Shown: positions 1-6,984 of the stretch, in pieces
How positions within the stretch are numbered: position 1 is the stretch's first letter
Layout: the number at the start of each line of letters is the position of its first letter
Assembly: GCA_038234235.1 (NCBI GenBank)
Contig: JBBSUQ010000167.1
Coordinates: 1-6,984, forward strand
Direction of reading: 5' to 3'
Source of the DNA: JBBSUQ01 sp038234235
GTDB taxonomy: Bacteria > Bacteroidota > Bacteroidia > Flavobacteriales_D > Crocinitomicaceae
DNA: 6,984 bases
Position numbers and translations under genes: made by a program
Notes under the pieces: model-generated
Databases searched by the model: none
What the model saw: only the letters and a program-made list of their open reading frames with translations
Told to the model about the DNA's origin: nothing

Positions 1-1
1 C

Positions 2-61
2 TTGAATTATTTAAACAATTATAATAATCAAGCTTTGGATATAAAACCAATCGAACCCTGA
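2..61 (+). CDS. Possible 3' end of an unknown protein, cut by the window edge
   Basis: One plus-strand frame stays open from the left edge and ends at TGA (59-61). It reads LNYLNNYNNQALDIKPIEP. The composition, especially the final ALDIKPIEP, is protein-like, and the other two plus frames hit stops within the first 24 bases. If real, this is the C-terminal tail of a gene converging on the DUF4199-like gene. Its stop codon would lie inside the first hairpin of the repeat cluster that begins at 54. Nineteen open codons is too short to exclude chance in AT-rich DNA, and no family can be named. The call rests on frame openness alone. Confidence 0.25.
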   Translation: MNYLNNYNNQALDIKPIEP

Positions 62-127
62 AAGGGTGAAATTATTCTACCCAAACCCTTTGGGAAGAAA
101 ACTACAACCCAGAATGGGTGACATTAT
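54..127. repeat. Cluster of three small hairpin repeats (A-B-A' arrangement)
   Basis: Three short perfect stems lie in a row, each with a three-base loop. Hairpin A pairs ACCCT (55-59) with AGGGT (63-67) around GAA. Hairpin B pairs CCCAAA (80-85) with TTTGGG (89-94) around CCC. Hairpin A' pairs ACCCA (107-111) with TGGGT (115-119) around GAA. A (54-75) and A' (106-127) are copies of one 22-base unit, 19 of 22 identical, spaced 52 bp apart. Two of the three differences are the paired bases 59/63 and 111/115 (T-A in one, A-T in the other), so the stem is kept. From memory, alternating CCCTGAAAGGG and CCCAGGG-type hairpins are a common intergenic repeat class in Bacteroidota; this looks like an AT-shifted version. 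That link was not checked. Role unknown; a REP-like element or a transcript-end structure is possible. Confidence 0.7.
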
Positions 128-172
128 AAAAAACTACTGATCTGTAATTAATAGAAAATTAAGATTTACAGA
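128..172 (-). terminator. Putative terminator of the dnaE-DUF4199 transcript
   Basis: TCTGTAATTAAT (141-152) can pair with ATTAA (158-162) plus TTACAGA (166-172), leaving a five-base loop (153-157) and a three-base bulge (163-165). On the minus strand this hairpin begins 14 bases past the stop of the DUF4199-like gene and is followed, after seven bases, by six T (133-128). Position and strand suit a rho-independent terminator. The stem is weak, with only two G-C pairs, and the T-run is not adjacent to it, so the call is tentative. Confidence 0.4.
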
Positions 173-185
173 AAATTCTAATCCC

Positions 186-668
186 CTAACCCAACTTTTT
201 ACTTTTCACAAGACTAAAAGTCGTTGCTAAAATCAAGGTAAAAACTACACCGACTAAAAATGTTCCGGTGAAACTCATTGCCATACCTTGCGCCACTGTG
301 AGTTCTTTGCTGCCATCAATATTGGATAACATAGGATTTACTGGTAGATTTAAAAATGATGGACTGATCCATTTAAATTTAATAAAATTGACCACCAAAC
401 CAAAAATAGCGATATAGAATGTTAGAATCATTCCAGATTTAAATCCTTGTAAAAATGTGATGTTTGTCTTATAAAAATTTCTTCTTTTTTCCCAAATTTC
501 AAAAGCGTAAATTCCAATAGTAGGGAATAGAAAAAGCATTCTAAAAGTATTTAGATAAGCCATTTTTTCAGCGTGTAAACCCATTAATTTTTCTATCGTA
601 AACCAAAGTATATTGATTATGCTAAAAACTACCGCCCATTTTATTTCAATTGATTTTCCTTTAAACAT
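186..668 (-). CDS. DUF4199-like four-helix membrane protein
   Basis: This 160-residue integral membrane protein has unknown function. Four hydrophobic segments are visible at about residues 11-31, 38-58, 76-98 and 130-154, separated by short charged loops. EKRRNFYK (60-67) after helix 2 suggests a cytosolic loop. The segment TFLQGFKSGMILTFY (71-85), where a Phe-x-x-Gly-Phe-Lys-x-Gly stretch leads into helix 3, and the overall size and four-helix plan resemble the DUF4199 family of Bacteroidota; this assignment is from pattern memory. There is no signal peptide distinct from helix 1 and no catalytic motif. The start is the ATG at 668-666, 16 bp after the dnaE stop. That gap is purely A/T and fits the A-rich, Shine-Dalgarno-poor leaders of this phylum. 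The short gap and shared strand imply co-transcription with dnaE. The pairing looks like operon convenience; nothing in the sequence ties the protein to replication. The stop is TAG (188-186). Confidence 0.8.
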   Translation of the reverse strand: MFKGKSIEIKWAVVFSIINILWFTIEKLMGLHAEKMAYLNTFRMLFLFPTIGIYAFEIWEKRRNFYKTNITFLQGFKSGMILTFYIAIFGLVVNFIKFKWISPSFLNLPVNPMLSNIDGSKELTVAQGMAMSFTGTFLVGVVFTLILATTFSLVKSKKLG

Positions 669-684
669 TTTATTTTTTTTATTT

Positions 685-3600
685 TTAAGTCAATTTAAAC
701 TCTAAGTCAAACTGTTTCAATGTGTTGAATAATTCATTCGTAGGTTCAATTCTTATGTTGGCAGATGGCATTTTTAAAGTATAACCATCTAATTCATCGC
801 TGATCATAAAACTTAAACCGCATTGTGTGCCACTGTGTTCATGTAAAACTCGGTACAAATCAGAAATAATGAGTTGATTTACCATGGAAGCCTGCATTTT
901 AATTTCTAACATTTTCGCCTGCTTTTCTTTCAATTCACTCAACAGTTCGATTGATGAAATATTCAATTCCAAATCTTTACGACGAACAGGAACTTCAATG
1001 CGTCCGCGCAAGACTACGAATGAATTTACGCCTAATAAATGTCTGTATTTCAGATAATTTTCTTTCCACAAAAACATTTTATAGGCATCGCTGTAATCTT
1101 CAATTATTATAGTACCAAAAGGATCTCCGTTTTTCGTTACTCTACTTTCAGATTCAGTTACAATAGCAGCAATTGAAATTTCTTTGCCCACATGTTGGTC
1201 CATTTCATTTAACATGCTAACACTTCCTTTGCAAAATGCATCTATTTCCGTTCGATAATCATCAAGCGGATGCCCAGAAATAAAGATTCCAATTACTTCT
1301 TTCTCTTTATTCAATTTCATTACACTTCCCCACTCTCGTGCTTTAGGAATTTCAGGTTCAAGTAATTGTGTATCTGTAGCATCGCCAAAAAGTGATATTT
1401 GAGCCGAATTTTCGTTGTCTTGATGTGCTGCTCCAAATCTCATTGCATTTTCTAAGAAAGTTCGGTTGGAATTGTCTTGCTCAAAAAACTGACCCCGATG
1501 TACGTTTGGAAATGAATCAAATCCACCGGCATACGCCATACTTTCAAATGCTTTTTTACTGCATATTCTAAGATTTATGCGTTTGGTAAGATCAAATATA
1601 TTTTTGAAAGTTCCATTTTCTTTTCTTTCTCTAATAAATTCTTCAGTTGGCGAAGTTCCCATTCCTTTTATTGCACCCAATCCAAATCTAATTGCACCTT
1701 CTTTGTTTACAGTAAAATTTCGGTTAGACTCATTTACATCTGGACCTAAAACCGGAATTTTCATGCGCTTGCACTCATCCATAAAAAACGTAACTTGTTT
1801 TATATCAGACATGTTATTCGATAAAACCGAAGACATATATTCCGCTGGATAATGCGCTTTTAAATATGCCGTTTGATAAGCAATCCAAGCATAGCAAGTA
1901 GAGTGTGATTTGTTAAATGCGTAGGATGCAAAAGATTCCCAGTCTTTCCAAATTTTATTTAGTTTTTCAGGATCATGGCCTCTTTCTTCCCCTTGTTTTA
2001 CAAAAAGCGGTTTCATTTTATTCAAAACATCAATGAGCTTTTTACCCATCGCTTTTCTCAAAGTATCGGCCTCTCCTTTCGTAAATCCGGCAAGTTTTTG
2101 AGATAAAAGCATAACTTGCTCTTGATAAACTGTAATTCCGTATGTTTCCTTTAAAAATTCTTCTGAATCTTGAATGTCATATACAATTTCTTCAAGTCCA
2201 TGTTTTCTTTTAATAAATGCCGGAATATAATCAAGAGGACCCGGACGGTACAAGGCATTCATTGCAATTAAATCGGCGAAAACTGTTGGCTTTAGCTCCC
2301 GCATGTATTTCTGCATTCCTGGAGATTCATATTGAAAAATACCAATGGTTTCTCCTCTTTGGAACAATTCATAAGTTTTTTCATCGTCTTTCGGAAAAGC
2401 ATCTGGATCAAGATCAATATTGTGTCTTTCTTTTACGTTTTTTACTGCATCTTTTATTAGTGTTAAGGTTTTTAAACCCAAAAAGTCCATTTTAAGTAAA
2501 CCTGCAGATTCTGCAACAGAATTATCATATTGCGTGCAATACATATCTGAATCTTTGGCAGTTGCAACAGGCACATAATTCGTGATATCATCTGGCGTAA
2601 TTATTACCCCACACGCATGAATTCCAACGTTTCTAACTGTTCCTTCGAGTTTTGTTGCTTGTTTAATTACTGCACTTGCCAAATCGCTCCCGTCCCAAAT
2701 TCTTTTTAAATCTTTTGCTTTTTGATAATCGTCTTGACTGTTTTTAAACTTTTCTGCCAACTGCACATCGCTCATTGTAAACATTTTGTTGAGCGTAAGA
2801 TTCGGAATCATTTTGGCAATTCTATCTGCCTCGGGCAATGGCAAATTTAAAACTCTGGATGTATCTCTAACCGAAGATTTTGCAGCCATTGTGCCATAAG
2901 TAATAATTTGAGCAACTTGGTTGGAACCGTATTTATTTATTACATAGTCAATTACTCTCCCTCTGCCTTCATCATCAAAATCAATATCAATATCGGGCAT
3001 GGAAACACGTTCTGGATTTAAAAATCGCTCAAAAAGCAAATCGTATTCAATTGGATCTACGTTTGTAATTTGCGTGCAATATGCAACTGCCGATCCTGCC
3101 GCCGAACCCCGTCCAGGACCAACACTTACACCCATTTCTCTCGCTGCGTTGCAAAAATCTTGTACAATTAAAAAATAACCCGGATATCCTGTTCGGGCAA
3201 TGGTCTCTAATTCGAAATCCAATCTTTCCGTAAGTTCTGGAGTTATTTCACCATATCGTTTTTTAGCTCCTTCGTAGGTTAAGTGGCGCAAGAAATTATT
3301 TTCACCTCTTTTACCGCCATCTGATGAATCTAACTCATCTTGAAATTCTAAAGGTATATCAAAAGCGGGCAACAATACTTCTCTCGATAAACCATAATTT
3401 TCACACTTATCAATTATTTCTTGGCAATTTTCAATCGCTTCTGGAAGATCCAAAAACAATTCTTTCATCTCCTCTTGACTTTTGAAATAATATTCATCAT
3501 TCGGCATACCAAATCTAAAACCTCTACCTCTACCTTTTGGGGTTTCAACTAATTCATTGTCTCGCACACAAAGTAAAATATCATGTGCAGGAGCGTCTTC

Positions 3601-5052
3601 TTCATTTAAATAATGTGTACTATTTGCGGCCAATAATTTTACTTCGTGTTTTTTAGAAAACTCAATCAAAGTTGCGTTTACTCGGTCTTCGTCTTCCTGA
3701 CCATGGCGCATAATTTCTAGGTAAAAATCCGCACCAAATTGCTCTTTCCAATATAAAAGTGATTCTTCGGCTTGTTTTTCACCTACGTTCAAGATTGTTG
3801 AAGCAATTTCACCGTTCAAATTCCCTGAAAGAATTATTAAATCTTCCTTGTATTTTTCAATCAATTTTCTATCAACTCTCGGAACGTAATAAAATCCGTG
3901 TGTGAATGCTCGAGAAGATAATTTTACAAGATTGTGGTAACCATTTTTATTTTTAGCCAACAAAACTACTTGTTGTCCATTGTCTTTGGTTGTTTTTTCC
4001 TCGTGATCTCTGCAAACATTGAACTCGCAACCAATTATTGCTTTTATTGATTTTTTATAAAATGGCGTTCCGTTTTCTTCAGCTTCTACTTTTTCTTTGG
4101 CAATATTTTTATTATGAGTGGCAACTGCTTTCTCAAAATGAAAGGCCGCCATCATATTTCCAGTGTCCGTTAATGCAACAGCCTCCATGTCGAATGATGC
4201 GGCTTTCTCAACCAATTTATCCACTTTGATTGTAGATTGCAGAATTGAAAATTGTGTATGGTTGTGCAAATGAGCGAAAGTTGCATTGGCAAGTCGTTCT
4301 CTTGCAGCATCTTTATCTATGGAAATCGAATCTTTTTCAGGCTCAAGTGCTTGTTTTAATTTTTTACTTTCTTCCTTTAAATTTAAATGCTTAATTCCAA
4401 AATATCCGATTGGTTGGGGATGAAATGCTTGAAAATCTGAAATATAAGTTGAATCTCTGTTTAATTGTTCAGGAGTAAAAATTCCTGTTCTTATCAATTC
4501 GAAAAAACACCTTGTTGTAGCCTCAACATCGGCAGTTGCGTTGTGTGCTTCATTAAAAGGTACTCCAAATAATTTTTGATGAAGTTCTGTAAGTGTTGGC
4601 AGTTTAAATCTTCCACCACGACCTCCCGATAAAGCACATAATTCAGCAGTTACTTCTGTACAAGTATCTAAAAGTGGGATTTTTGTTAAATCAAAATCTA
4701 TATTTTTACGGTAAAATTCGCAACCCATTACATTGACATCGAAACGGAGATTTTGTCCTACAATGAATTTTGCTTTTGACAGCGCTTCTTGAAATTTATC
4801 CAAAACAAAATCTAAATCTTCACCTTGTTCTTCTGCCAATAAAGTTGAAATTCCGTGTATTTTTTCTGCATCATACGGAATGTCAAATCCTTTTGGTTTA
4901 ACAAGATAATCTTGGTGTTCCAAAATATTTCCCATTTCATCGTGCAACTGCCATGCGAGCTGTATGACACGCGGCCAGTTATCCGTATCGGAAATTGGCG
5001 CTTTAAAATCTCTCGGCAAACCGGTAGTTTCGGTGTCAAAAATGATATACAT
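685..5052 (-). CDS. dnaE: DNA polymerase III alpha subunit with fused DEDDh proofreading exonuclease
   Basis: Catalytic subunit of the replicative DNA polymerase, 1455 residues against about 1160 in E. coli; an N-terminal exonuclease accounts for most of the extra length. Numbering is from the ATG at 5052. The DEDDh 3'-5' exonuclease (1-190) has FDTETTG with D6 and E8, D105 in GQNLRFD, and H170/D175 in HNATAD. A charged linker (about 205-258) leads to a PHP domain (about 259-525) with HLHNH (261-265), in which several metal-ligand positions are altered. The polymerase core shows GPGRGSAAGS (645-654), the catalytic aspartates D687 and D689 in PDIDIDF, and the third, D856, in KMDFLGLKTL. Helix-hairpin-helix sequence lies near 1120-1160, a beta-clamp binding motif QISLF at 1218-1222, and an OB fold at about 1285-1370. 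A TTG two codons upstream (5058) is in frame, but the ATG gives the usual MYIIFDTETTG start. All catalytic residues of both enzymes are present and the frame is intact. The next gene follows after 16 bp. Confidence 0.97.
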   Translation of the reverse strand: MYIIFDTETTGLPRDFKAPISDTDNWPRVIQLAWQLHDEMGNILEHQDYLVKPKGFDIPYDAEKIHGISTLLAEEQGEDLDFVLDKFQEALSKAKFIVGQNLRFDVNVMGCEFYRKNIDFDLTKIPLLDTCTEVTAELCALSGGRGGRFKLPTLTELHQKLFGVPFNEAHNATADVEATTRCFFELIRTGIFTPEQLNRDSTYISDFQAFHPQPIGYFGIKHLNLKEESKKLKQALEPEKDSISIDKDAARERLANATFAHLHNHTQFSILQSTIKVDKLVEKAASFDMEAVALTDTGNMMAAFHFEKAVATHNKNIAKEKVEAEENGTPFYKKSIKAIIGCEFNVCRDHEEKTTKDNGQQVVLLAKNKNGYHNLVKLSSRAFTHGFYYVPRVDRKLIEKYKEDLIILSGNLNGEIASTILNVGEKQAEESLLYWKEQFGADFYLEIMRHGQEDEDRVNATLIEFSKKHEVKLLAANSTHYLNEEDAPAHDILLCVRDNELVETPKGRGRGFRFGMPNDEYYFKSQEEMKELFLDLPEAIENCQEIIDKCENYGLSREVLLPAFDIPLEFQDELDSSDGGKRGENNFLRHLTYEGAKKRYGEITPELTERLDFELETIARTGYPGYFLIVQDFCNAAREMGVSVGPGRGSAAGSAVAYCTQITNVDPIEYDLLFERFLNPERVSMPDIDIDFDDEGRGRVIDYVINKYGSNQVAQIITYGTMAAKSSVRDTSRVLNLPLPEADRIAKMIPNLTLNKMFTMSDVQLAEKFKNSQDDYQKAKDLKRIWDGSDLASAVIKQATKLEGTVRNVGIHACGVIITPDDITNYVPVATAKDSDMYCTQYDNSVAESAGLLKMDFLGLKTLTLIKDAVKNVKERHNIDLDPDAFPKDDEKTYELFQRGETIGIFQYESPGMQKYMRELKPTVFADLIAMNALYRPGPLDYIPAFIKRKHGLEEIVYDIQDSEEFLKETYGITVYQEQVMLLSQKLAGFTKGEADTLRKAMGKKLIDVLNKMKPLFVKQGEERGHDPEKLNKIWKDWESFASYAFNKSHSTCYAWIAYQTAYLKAHYPAEYMSSVLSNNMSDIKQVTFFMDECKRMKIPVLGPDVNESNRNFTVNKEGAIRFGLGAIKGMGTSPTEEFIRERKENGTFKNIFDLTKRINLRICSKKAFESMAYAGGFDSFPNVHRGQFFEQDNSNRTFLENAMRFGAAHQDNENSAQISLFGDATDTQLLEPEIPKAREWGSVMKLNKEKEVIGIFISGHPLDDYRTEIDAFCKGSVSMLNEMDQHVGKEISIAAIVTESESRVTKNGDPFGTIIIEDYSDAYKMFLWKENYLKYRHLLGVNSFVVLRGRIEVPVRRKDLELNISSIELLSELKEKQAKMLEIKMQASMVNQLIISDLYRVLHEHSGTQCGLSFMISDELDGYTLKMPSANIRIEPTNELFNTLKQFDLEFKLT

Positions 5053-5130
5053 AAACAATAATTGGGTTAGCTAAATTAGGTATTTTGAGCGGAATTCAGA
5101 TCAATGATTTATCAAAAGAAATGAACAATT
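5053..5130 (-). promoter_or_regulatory. dnaE: dnaE leader and likely promoter region
   Basis: These 78 bp are the only non-repeat DNA between the 17-mer array and the dnaE ATG, so a dnaE-specific promoter would have to lie here or inside the array. The best match on the minus strand to the Bacteroidota -7 consensus TAnnTTTG is TAATTTAG (5078-5071), one base off, with a TTG 23 bp upstream (5104-5102), rather far for a -33 element. No Shine-Dalgarno sequence is seen; the bases before the ATG are A/T-rich. Location is the main support; the exact boxes are weak. Confidence 0.25.
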
Positions 5131-5230
5131 AATGTAGGTTCATGGCATATTGCAATGTAGGTTCATGGCATATTACAATGTAGGTTCATGGCATGCCATG
5201 AACCTACATTGTTTGCCATGAACCTACATT
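5131..5230. repeat. 100-bp array of five identical 17-mers, three direct and two inverted
   Basis: The unit AATGTAGGTTCATGGCA occurs without a mismatch at 5131-5147, 5154-5170 and 5177-5193, and as its reverse complement at 5194-5210 and 5214-5230. Gaps are 6 (TATTGC), 6 (TATTAC), 0 and 3 (GTT) bases. Units 2 to 5 share one more base (a C before AATG), giving an 18-mer; unit 1 has T there. Units 3 and 4 abut, so 5175-5212 is a perfect 38-bp palindrome centred on GGCATGCC, and units 2 and 5 can extend the stem past a small asymmetric internal loop. The array begins and ends with the same 17-mer inverted, so it also has perfect terminal inverted repeats. It lies 14 bp past the stop of the MuiA-like gene and 78 bp before the dnaE ATG. 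It could be a mobile palindromic element, a multi-site operator or a transcript-end structure. No flanking target duplication is visible. Confidence 0.95.
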
Positions 5231-5244
5231 GGTTTCCGAAGCAT

Positions 5245-6924
5245 CTACAAATAAATATTCAAATCTTTGTTGTGTTTTACCTCATAGGTAAATTTCAGGT
5301 CTTTTCGGTCTTTCGCCTTTAATGTGAAAGTCCATTTTAGCAAACCTGTTCGTTCATCATGGTAAGCTCTGTCAGAATTCGTTAATTTTATTTCTATTTC
5401 GCTGTTTGTTGTTACTGGAATTTGATCTAACACGACCACCTCAACGTTTGTAGATTTTAAACTTTTAATTTCAATTGAGTAAGCGAAAGTTCTTTCTTTG
5501 TTACTTCCGACAATTTTCTCTTTCATTTCTGTTTTTAAAAGTGTTCTTTTTGTAACAATATTCGGATCTTTACCCAAAGACAATCTCAAAGTATCATCCA
5601 TCGTTCCTGGATCTAAATAAGTTTCTCCCATGTAACTTCCGTCAAAGAAAATATTGGCTTTTGCTGGAACGAGTTGCAGGTCGTCTAATTTTGTGAGCTC
5701 GGCAACAAGATAAACACCATTGTCTAATTTCGGAATGGCAAAATATCTAAAAGTTGCACTTAGATCATCATTTTTTACTAAAACCATGTGTTCTTGGTTG
5801 TTAGACTTTATCGTATAAGGCAAATCAATTTTGAATTCTGCCGAAATGGTATGGTTGATAATACTTGTAAATTGATCTGCCGTTTCTGCTTCTTGCTCCT
5901 CACTTTGTGCTTTGTAATAACCTTGTTGGCTGGCTGGAGGCATTGAATTTAAACGCATGTCTCTTTTCATTTCCTTATTGCTTTCAGTATAAGTTTGTTG
6001 ATAATTGTTGTAGTCAATGTACCAAGGGTGTAAATCTGGTTTTGTTTTATTCTGGTACGGATTGTTTGTAGAAATATTTAATTGAACGCCATCCCAGTCA
6101 ACACCAGTATTTTGAAAAACTTGTGCTTTATAACTCAAATTAATTTTTCCTGTGCTAACATCGCTGCGCAAATCATATAACGGAACCCAACCTGCATCGG
6201 CAACTAAATAAGAAATATTCATTTTGCCACTTGCCAAATCTTTTGCAGAAACTGTAATTGTAATTCTGTGCGAAGGACCTTCTTTTTCGTTTTTTAAATT
6301 TTCATTGTTTTGGTAATTTCTCAATTCCGCCAATCTGTCATTCATTTCTGATTTTGTTTCTACTTTTTCAGTTTTTCTTTTATTCAATGAAAGCAATTTT
6401 TTATTTATCTCATTCATTTTCAAAGTATAATATTCCATTGCTTGTTTCAGTAGGTTGATAGAATCATTTACTTTTCCTTGGCCTCTTATTGCACCATTGT
6501 TTGCTAGAATATGTTTTGCAGCGTTCATCACATCAATTTCATCTTGAATTTCTTGTAAGTCAAAACCTAAGTTTTTAAGTGAATCTTCCAACATAGAAAT
6601 ACTTTTTCTAATTTTCAATGGTAAACCACTCAAATCGACTGCTTTTGGTTCAGGGTAGTAAAGTGAATATTTAGAATCGAGAATAATTATATTTCCGGTG
6701 GCTTTTACCTGAAGACTTTTAGGATCTAAATTAGGGCTCACACCATCAATAACAACTTCCGTAATTCCCGATTTTACTGAATAAGTTGCATTTTGAAAAA
6801 TTTGTGCGCCTTGGGCATAAACTGTAACTTCTGTTATTTTAGATTTTACAATTTCTTCGTCGTTTGCAAAAAGTGAATTTGCCAAACCAACGGAAATTAT
6901 CAGGGAAAAGAGTGCGTTTTTCAT
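5245..6924 (-). CDS. MuiA/DUF4139-family exported protein
   Basis: A 559-residue protein of the family annotated as mucoidy inhibitor MuiA or DUF4139. Biochemical function is unknown; an envelope location is inferred from the signal peptide. Residues 1-20 form a cleavable signal sequence (Lys-3 charge, hydrophobic core, LFA before ND). An N-terminal DUF4140-type beta domain follows at about 29-120, with ITEVTVYAQGAQIF (30-43) and GVSPNLDPKSLQV (61-73). A predicted coiled coil, rich in Leu, Lys, Glu and Asn, spans about 103-215. The C-terminal DUF4139 domain (about 218-555) shows ISYLVADAGWVPLYDLR (237-253), DWDGVQLNISTNNP (276-289), VVLDQIPV (497-504) and GLLKWTFTL (527-535). Residues 300-350 are a polar, Tyr/Gln/Glu-rich insert without clear fold. 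The start is the ATG at 6924-6922, which places the signal peptide correctly; the stop is TAG (5247-5245). It is upstream of dnaE on the same strand but separated by 192 bp and the repeat array, so it is probably a separate transcript. Confidence 0.9.
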   Translation of the reverse strand: MKNALFSLIISVGLANSLFANDEEIVKSKITEVTVYAQGAQIFQNATYSVKSGITEVVIDGVSPNLDPKSLQVKATGNIIILDSKYSLYYPEPKAVDLSGLPLKIRKSISMLEDSLKNLGFDLQEIQDEIDVMNAAKHILANNGAIRGQGKVNDSINLLKQAMEYYTLKMNEINKKLLSLNKRKTEKVETKSEMNDRLAELRNYQNNENLKNEKEGPSHRITITVSAKDLASGKMNISYLVADAGWVPLYDLRSDVSTGKINLSYKAQVFQNTGVDWDGVQLNISTNNPYQNKTKPDLHPWYIDYNNYQQTYTESNKEMKRDMRLNSMPPASQQGYYKAQSEEQEAETADQFTSIINHTISAEFKIDLPYTIKSNNQEHMVLVKNDDLSATFRYFAIPKLDNGVYLVAELTKLDDLQLVPAKANIFFDGSYMGETYLDPGTMDDTLRLSLGKDPNIVTKRTLLKTEMKEKIVGSNKERTFAYSIEIKSLKSTNVEVVVLDQIPVTTNSEIEIKLTNSDRAYHDERTGLLKWTFTLKAKDRKDLKFTYEVKHNKDLNIYL

Positions 6925-6984
6925 AATTTAATGTAATTTGGCTTCGGATACACGTAAAATTTAAAAGCGTTCAATTGAATGAAA
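6925..6984 (-). promoter_or_regulatory. Upstream region of the MuiA-like gene with a weak -7-like box
   Basis: On the minus strand TAAATTTT (6963-6956) matches the Bacteroidota -7 consensus TAnnTTTG except for its last base, and lies 31 bp before the ATG, a reasonable distance. TTTC (6984-6981), 17 bp further up at the window edge, would be an imperfect -33 element. A perfect 10-bp palindrome TTCAATTGAA (6970-6979) sits between the two boxes, where an operator could be, but such palindromes also arise by chance in AT-rich DNA. No Shine-Dalgarno sequence is seen. Confidence 0.25.

Noticed and set aside
1577..1852. Plus-strand open frame inside dnaE
   Set aside because: It lies antisense to the conserved C-terminal half of dnaE and resembles no known family; a shadow frame.
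2217..2495. Plus-strand open frame inside dnaE
   Set aside because: Antisense to the conserved polymerase core, with Leu/His/Arg-rich composition typical of shadow frames.
4038..4229. Plus-strand open frame inside dnaE
   Set aside because: Short, antisense to the PHP domain, and with no recognisable features beyond a Leu/Phe-rich composition.
5053..5058. TTG start for dnaE at 5058, adding two residues
   Set aside because: The ATG at 5052 gives the usual MYIIFDTETTG N-terminus and no ribosome binding site favours the TTG.
4812..5061. Overlapping short frames on both strands at the dnaE 5' end (4812-5039 minus, 4855-5061 plus)
   Set aside because: Both overlap the clearly coding exonuclease domain in other frames and have no independent support.
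5142..5183. Thirteen-codon ATG-to-TAG frame within the repeat array
   Set aside because: It is built from repeat sequence, has no ribosome binding site and is of a length expected by chance.
5131..5230. CRISPR array
   Set aside because: Repeats are only 17-18 bases, spacers are 0 to 6 bases, orientation switches mid-array, and no cas gene is present.
5131..5230. Classical rho-independent terminator of the MuiA-like gene
   Set aside because: The stem is strong but no T-run follows it on the minus strand; the nearest pyrimidine-rich stretch lies beyond the last unit. Kept only as one possible role.

Overview
This window looks like chromosomal, AT-rich DNA from a member of the Bacteroidota, most likely order Flavobacteriales. 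The evidence is an alpha subunit of DNA polymerase III that carries an N-terminal DEDDh proofreading exonuclease in the same chain and opens with MYIIFDTETTGLP, a form I associate with flavobacteria. It is supported by two other families common in this phylum (a MuiA/DUF4139 protein and a DUF4199-like membrane protein) and by start codons preceded by A/T-rich leaders rather than clear Shine-Dalgarno sequences. The lineage is inferred from sequence character and was not checked by a search.

Layout, reading with transcription on the minus strand (right to left): a secreted or periplasmic MuiA/DUF4139-type protein (6924 to 5245); a 192-bp intergenic region that holds an exactly 100-bp array of five identical 17-mers, three in one orientation and two in the other, meeting in a 38-bp perfect palindrome; dnaE (5052 to 685), which fills most of the window; a 16-bp A/T-only gap; a small four-helix membrane protein (668 to 186) that is probably co-transcribed with dnaE; an AT-rich hairpin with a T-run that may be the end of that transcript (172 to 128); and a cluster of three small hairpins (54 to 127). 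Two of those hairpins are copies of the same repeat, with a compensatory base-pair change. At the left edge, a 19-codon open frame on the plus strand (2 to 61) may be the last residues of a converging gene whose stop codon lies inside the first hairpin.

The genes do not form an obvious pathway: one is the replicative polymerase with its own proofreading domain, one is an envelope protein, and one is a membrane protein of unknown role. No complete new multi-gene system is visible. The parts not explained by ordinary genes are the two intergenic repeat structures, particularly the 100-bp array immediately upstream of dnaE.
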